This document shows positions 15,341-18,073 of a stretch of 18,073 nucleotides of DNA, in pieces. The notes under the pieces were generated by a model. It saw nothing but the letters and a program-made list of their open reading frames with translations. It made no database searches and had not been told where the DNA came from. The position numbers and the translations under genes are program-made. Numbering within the stretch: position 1 is the stretch's first letter; every line of letters starts with the position of its first letter. The stretch is from UBA668 sp052034175 (GTDB lineage Bacteria; Actinomycetota; Acidimicrobiia; Acidimicrobiales; Ilumatobacteraceae): positions 1 through 18,073 of the forward strand of contig JBPOIX010000122.1 in assembly GCA_052034175.1 (NCBI GenBank). Reading direction: 5' to 3'.

Positions 15341-17995
15341 TCAGCCCTGGCCGAGGGCGCGGCGGGCGAGTTCCACGCGGTTCGTCACCCCGAGCTTGCG
15401 ATAGGCGGCGGACACATGGCTCTCGACGGTGCGCCGCGACACGACCAGCCGGTCCGCGATCTCTGTGTTCGTGAGGCCCTCGCCGACCAGCTGCACGACC
15501 GTGCGCTCCGACTTGGACAGCCGGCCCAGCCCCTTCGCCGCCGGCGCGGCCGGCATGGTCGCGGCGGCCATGCCGTTCGCCGTCAACAACCGCAGCCCGA
15601 ACCCCAACGCGCTGAAGCCGTCCACCGCGGCCCGCTGTGCCGCCACGTCACCGTCGGCGAGCGCCGCCCCGTAGGCGTGGTCCAGTGTGAACCGTTCCCG
15701 CCCGGCGCGCTGTGCGGCGTCCGCCAGGTGGTTCACCACCCGCTCCACCTGTGCGGTGTCGCCGACGGCGAGGCCGAGGCGGATGACGTGGAGGGACAGC
15801 TCCTGGCGCGGCGAGTCGATGCCGAACAGGCTGAACGCCTCCCAGTAGTCGCGGGCAGTGCCGTACGCGCCCACCAGGTCGCCGTCGTGCTCCTGCACCG
15901 CGGCCAGGGCCATCGCCAGATGGTCGCGGCCGAACTGCGCCTGGCCGTCGCGCACCTCGGCCATCGCCCGCTGCAGGTGGCCGGCCGCGGCGACCCACTC
16001 CCCGCGGAAGGCCGCACAGCGGGCGAGCAGGGCGTGGCACCACAGGTTGGCGCCGAAGGAGTCCGGCACGCCGGCGGCCACCGCGGCGCTGGCCGCGGCC
16101 TCCGTGTCGTCGAGGTTCCCCTCCTGGAAGTGCGCCGCGGCGTCGAGGGTGTCGTAGCCGGGCACGATCCACGCGTAGCCCGCGGCCCCGGAGCGGGCGC
16201 GGCCGACGCCGTTGATCCGCCGGGCTTCGGCGAAGTCGCCCAGCTCCAGGCGGATGATCGACGCCGCGAACCACGGCTGGTAGAAGGTCGCCTCCGCGGC
16301 CTCGGGCAGGTCGGCCAGGCGCACCAGGCGCTGGGCCATCTGGTCGGCCTCGTCGAGGTCCATCGCGTACAGCGTCACCAGCCCGCCGGCCATCTCCGCC
16401 GCGAGGTGCGTGGTGATGTCGCCCAGCTCGATGCCGGCCGCGGCGGCCTCCGCCGCCACTGTGCGGCAGCTGGCGAAGTCGCCCGCGAGGAGGTGCATGA
16501 ACGCCCGCTCCGCCGTCAGCCGCCAGCGGCGCCGGGCGTCGGCCTCCAACGCTTCGGCCCGGCGGATCTCGGGGATGGACTCCCCGGGCCGCCCCAACTG
16601 GAACAGGCCCAACGCCAGCTCGCGGCGCAGGGTGATCTCCTCCTGCACTTCCACCGGGTTGGCCGCGGCGTCTGCCAGCAACGCCCGCGCCAGCACGTCG
16701 CTCTCCTCCACCCGGCCCATGCTGGCCAGGGCCCGTAGGCGCACCACCACCAGCGCCCTGCCGGGCCGGTTCCCCACGGCGACGGCCCGGTCGGCCAGGG
16801 CCAACGCGGCCGTGGCGTCGTACGGCACCAGCAGCGCGGCGGCCTGGGTGAGCCACGCGGCGGCGCTGTCGCCTTTGGCCTGCGAGGCCACGAGGTGGTC
16901 GGCGATCACCAACGGCGACTCTCCGCGATCGCCGAGCAGGGTGGCATAGCCGCGGTGCAATGCCACCCTCACCGGCGCCGCCACCAGCGCGGCCGCCGCG
17001 GCGCGCAACTGCTCGTGACGGAAGCGATAGCCCGTGTCGTCGGCCACCACCACACCCGCCGTCTCCATTCGCCGCACCACGGCCACCACCTCGCGCAGCG
17101 GCGCTTGGGCCACCGCGGCCAGGTCGGCCAGGTCGAAGACGGCTCCGCTGAGCGCGGCCGCCGCGGCCAGCACTGCGTCGTCGCCGACCACGGACTCCAC
17201 TCGCGACTTCACCGGGTCGGGCACGACGGTGCGCAGCGCGTCGTCCGTGGCGGCGTCGATGTCCGCCCGCCCGTCCGCGACCTCGACCGCAGAGTCGGCG
17301 ATGGCTTCCAACGTGGTGGCCGCCAGCAGCGGCACGCCTCCCGTCGCTGCCCGCGACGCGGCCAGGCGTGGCCCGGGCGGTGCGCCGAAGCGCGCCGTGC
17401 ACAGCGCGGACAGGTCGTCGGTGGCCAGCGGTGCCAGGTCCACCACGGCGCCGAACTCCGCCAAGGTCGGCCACACCGCGGCCAGCGCGCTCCCGGCCGG
17501 CGCCGGGCGTGTGGCCAGCACCAGCGCCACCGGCAACGAGGCCAGGCGCGGCAGCAGTGCGGCCAGGAAGTGCGCGCTGCCCGTGTCGGCCAGGTGGGCG
17601 TCGTCGAGCAGCGCCAGGATCGGCCCGTGCGCGGCCAACTCGTCGACGTGCTCCAGCAGGCGGTCCACGGCGAAGGCGTCCGCGGCGTTGCCGACGCCGG
17701 CTTCGAAGAACGAGCGCGGCCCACCCTGCGCAGCCCAGTGCGCCGGCTGGCCGAACGCGGTGGTGACGAACGAGTACGGGGCCACGGTGCCGCCGCGCGC
17801 GGTGGCCCGGCGCAGCTCCACGCCGGTGGCCCGCTGCGCGACTCCGTCGAGCAGGTGGGTCTTGCCGGCGCCGGCCATTGCGGCCACCACGACACAGCCG
17901 CCCACGCCCTCGGCGGCGCCGTTGGCCAGGGTGGCGATCGCGGCCAACTCGGTGTCGCGGCCTACCAGGGGCCATGCGTGCTGTGGTGCTGCCAT
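15341..17995 (-). CDS. LuxR family transcriptional regulator with AAA/STAND ATPase domain (LAL type)
   Basis: 884 residues, the usual size of LAL regulators (about 850-1000). The N-terminal LVGRDTEL entry is typical of the ATPase domain. Walker A is AMAGAGKT (residues 39-46), which fits the [AG]xxxxGK[ST] pattern although most relatives begin with Gly. Walker B is ILALLDDAH (126-134), with the sensor strand LVLATRP after it. The middle (about 350-800) is Ala-rich and helical, like a TPR scaffold. The C-terminus (826-884) is a LuxR/GerE helix-turn-helix: LSKSERTVVQLVGEGLTN, then TEIADRLVVSRRTVESHV and RKLGV. It is a cytoplasmic DNA-binding, ATP-dependent regulator; its ligand and targets are unknown. 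It starts five bases after the stop of an upstream gene and precedes the MmcQ gene by nine bases. The ribosome site before ATG 17995 is weak, consistent with coupling to the upstream gene. Confidence 0.92.
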   Translation of the reverse strand: MAAPQHAWPLVGRDTELAAIATLANGAAEGVGGCVVVAAMAGAGKTHLLDGVAQRATGVELRRATARGGTVAPYSFVTTAFGQPAHWAAQGGPRSFFEAGVGNAADAFAVDRLLEHVDELAAHGPILALLDDAHLADTGSAHFLAALLPRLASLPVALVLATRPAPAGSALAAVWPTLAEFGAVVDLAPLATDDLSALCTARFGAPPGPRLAASRAATGGVPLLAATTLEAIADSAVEVADGRADIDAATDDALRTVVPDPVKSRVESVVGDDAVLAAAAALSGAVFDLADLAAVAQAPLREVVAVVRRMETAGVVVADDTGYRFRHEQLRAAAAALVAAPVRVALHRGYATLLGDRGESPLVIADHLVASQAKGDSAAAWLTQAAALLVPYDATAALALADRAVAVGNRPGRALVVVRLRALASMGRVEESDVLARALLADAAANPVEVQEEITLRRELALGLFQLGRPGESIPEIRRAEALEADARRRWRLTAERAFMHLLAGDFASCRTVAAEAAAAGIELGDITTHLAAEMAGGLVTLYAMDLDEADQMAQRLVRLADLPEAAEATFYQPWFAASIIRLELGDFAEARRINGVGRARSGAAGYAWIVPGYDTLDAAAHFQEGNLDDTEAAASAAVAAGVPDSFGANLWCHALLARCAAFRGEWVAAAGHLQRAMAEVRDGQAQFGRDHLAMALAAVQEHDGDLVGAYGTARDYWEAFSLFGIDSPRQELSLHVIRLGLAVGDTAQVERVVNHLADAAQRAGRERFTLDHAYGAALADGDVAAQRAAVDGFSALGFGLRLLTANGMAAATMPAAPAAKGLGRLSKSERTVVQLVGEGLTNTEIADRLVVSRRTVESHVSAAYRKLGVTNRVELARRALGQG

Positions 17996-18000
17996 CGGCG

Positions 18001-18073
18001 TCAGCCCGCTTCGTCGTCGGAGGGGTTGGAGTCGGTGGGCACCGTGCCACCGTCCAACGGCGTCGACGTGAGA
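18001..18073 (-). CDS. C-terminal tail of an upstream gene (partial)
   Basis: One minus-strand frame is open from the right edge to a TGA at 18003-18001 and encodes 23 residues ending TVPTDSNPSDDEAG, an acidic, flexible tail of the type often found at protein ends. The TGA is five bases before the regulator's ATG, the spacing of an operon. The piece is too short to identify a family, and chance reading cannot be excluded. If real, it is the first visible member of a three-gene unit with the regulator and the MmcQ protein. Confidence 0.45.
   Translation of the reverse strand, partial: LTSTPLDGGTVPTDSNPSDDEAG

Noticed and set aside
15648..18050. Minus-strand 800-codon frame overlapping the LAL regulator
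   Set aside because: The Arg/Gly-rich product is out of frame with the Walker motifs and helix-turn-helix, which are intact in the 884-residue frame.
15086..18071. Plus-strand frames opposite the LAL regulator (for example 15086-16738 and 17034-18071)
   Set aside because: They are antisense composition artefacts without recognisable domains.

Overview
The window is GC-rich (near 70% by eye) with strong C/G third-position preference in most genes, GTG starts, a sortase (LPXTG) anchored surface protein, a Sec-exported RHS-type protein and a LuxR-type STAND regulator. Together these suggest a high-GC Gram-positive, i.e. an actinomycete in the broad sense (Actinomycetota; the class is a guess, Acidimicrobiia being plausible). 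No rRNA, tRNA, CRISPR array, insertion sequence or phage gene was seen.

Layout. (1) 1-2725, minus strand: the first 908 codons of a secreted RHS/YD-repeat protein that runs off the left edge, so its core and any C-terminal toxin lie outside. It has its own Shine-Dalgarno and a good sigma-70-like promoter in the 145-base gap 2726-2870. (2) 2871-13733, minus strand: one gene of about 10.9 kb encoding a roughly 3620-residue exported protein. It has a signal peptide, an ATPGA linker, several Calx-beta-like modules, a body of about 2600 residues of beta-rich repeats that I cannot assign to a known family, an HYR-like domain, and an LPSTG wall-sorting signal. (3) 13734-13997: divergent intergenic region with a striking near-perfect inverted repeat (13884-13920) and a smaller one (13757-13771). 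(4) 13998-14927, plus strand: a hygromycin-phosphotransferase-like kinase with a Ser at the usual metal-binding Asp. (5) 14924-18073, minus strand: a compact unit of a partial upstream gene (tail only), an 884-residue LuxR/LAL-type ATPase regulator, and a MmcQ/YjbR-family small protein, separated by 5 and 9 bases. The MmcQ gene ends tail-to-tail with the kinase, their stop codons sharing one CTAG.

The left 13.7 kb is a cell-surface/secretion locus: a giant wall-anchored protein followed by a secreted RHS protein on the same strand, which invites the idea of adhesion plus contact-delivered effector, although nothing in the window proves they work together. The right 4 kb is ordinary regulatory and housekeeping-type DNA. 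The RHS gene has visibly different codon use (TTG, GGT, GTG, TCG) from its neighbours, fitting separate acquisition.
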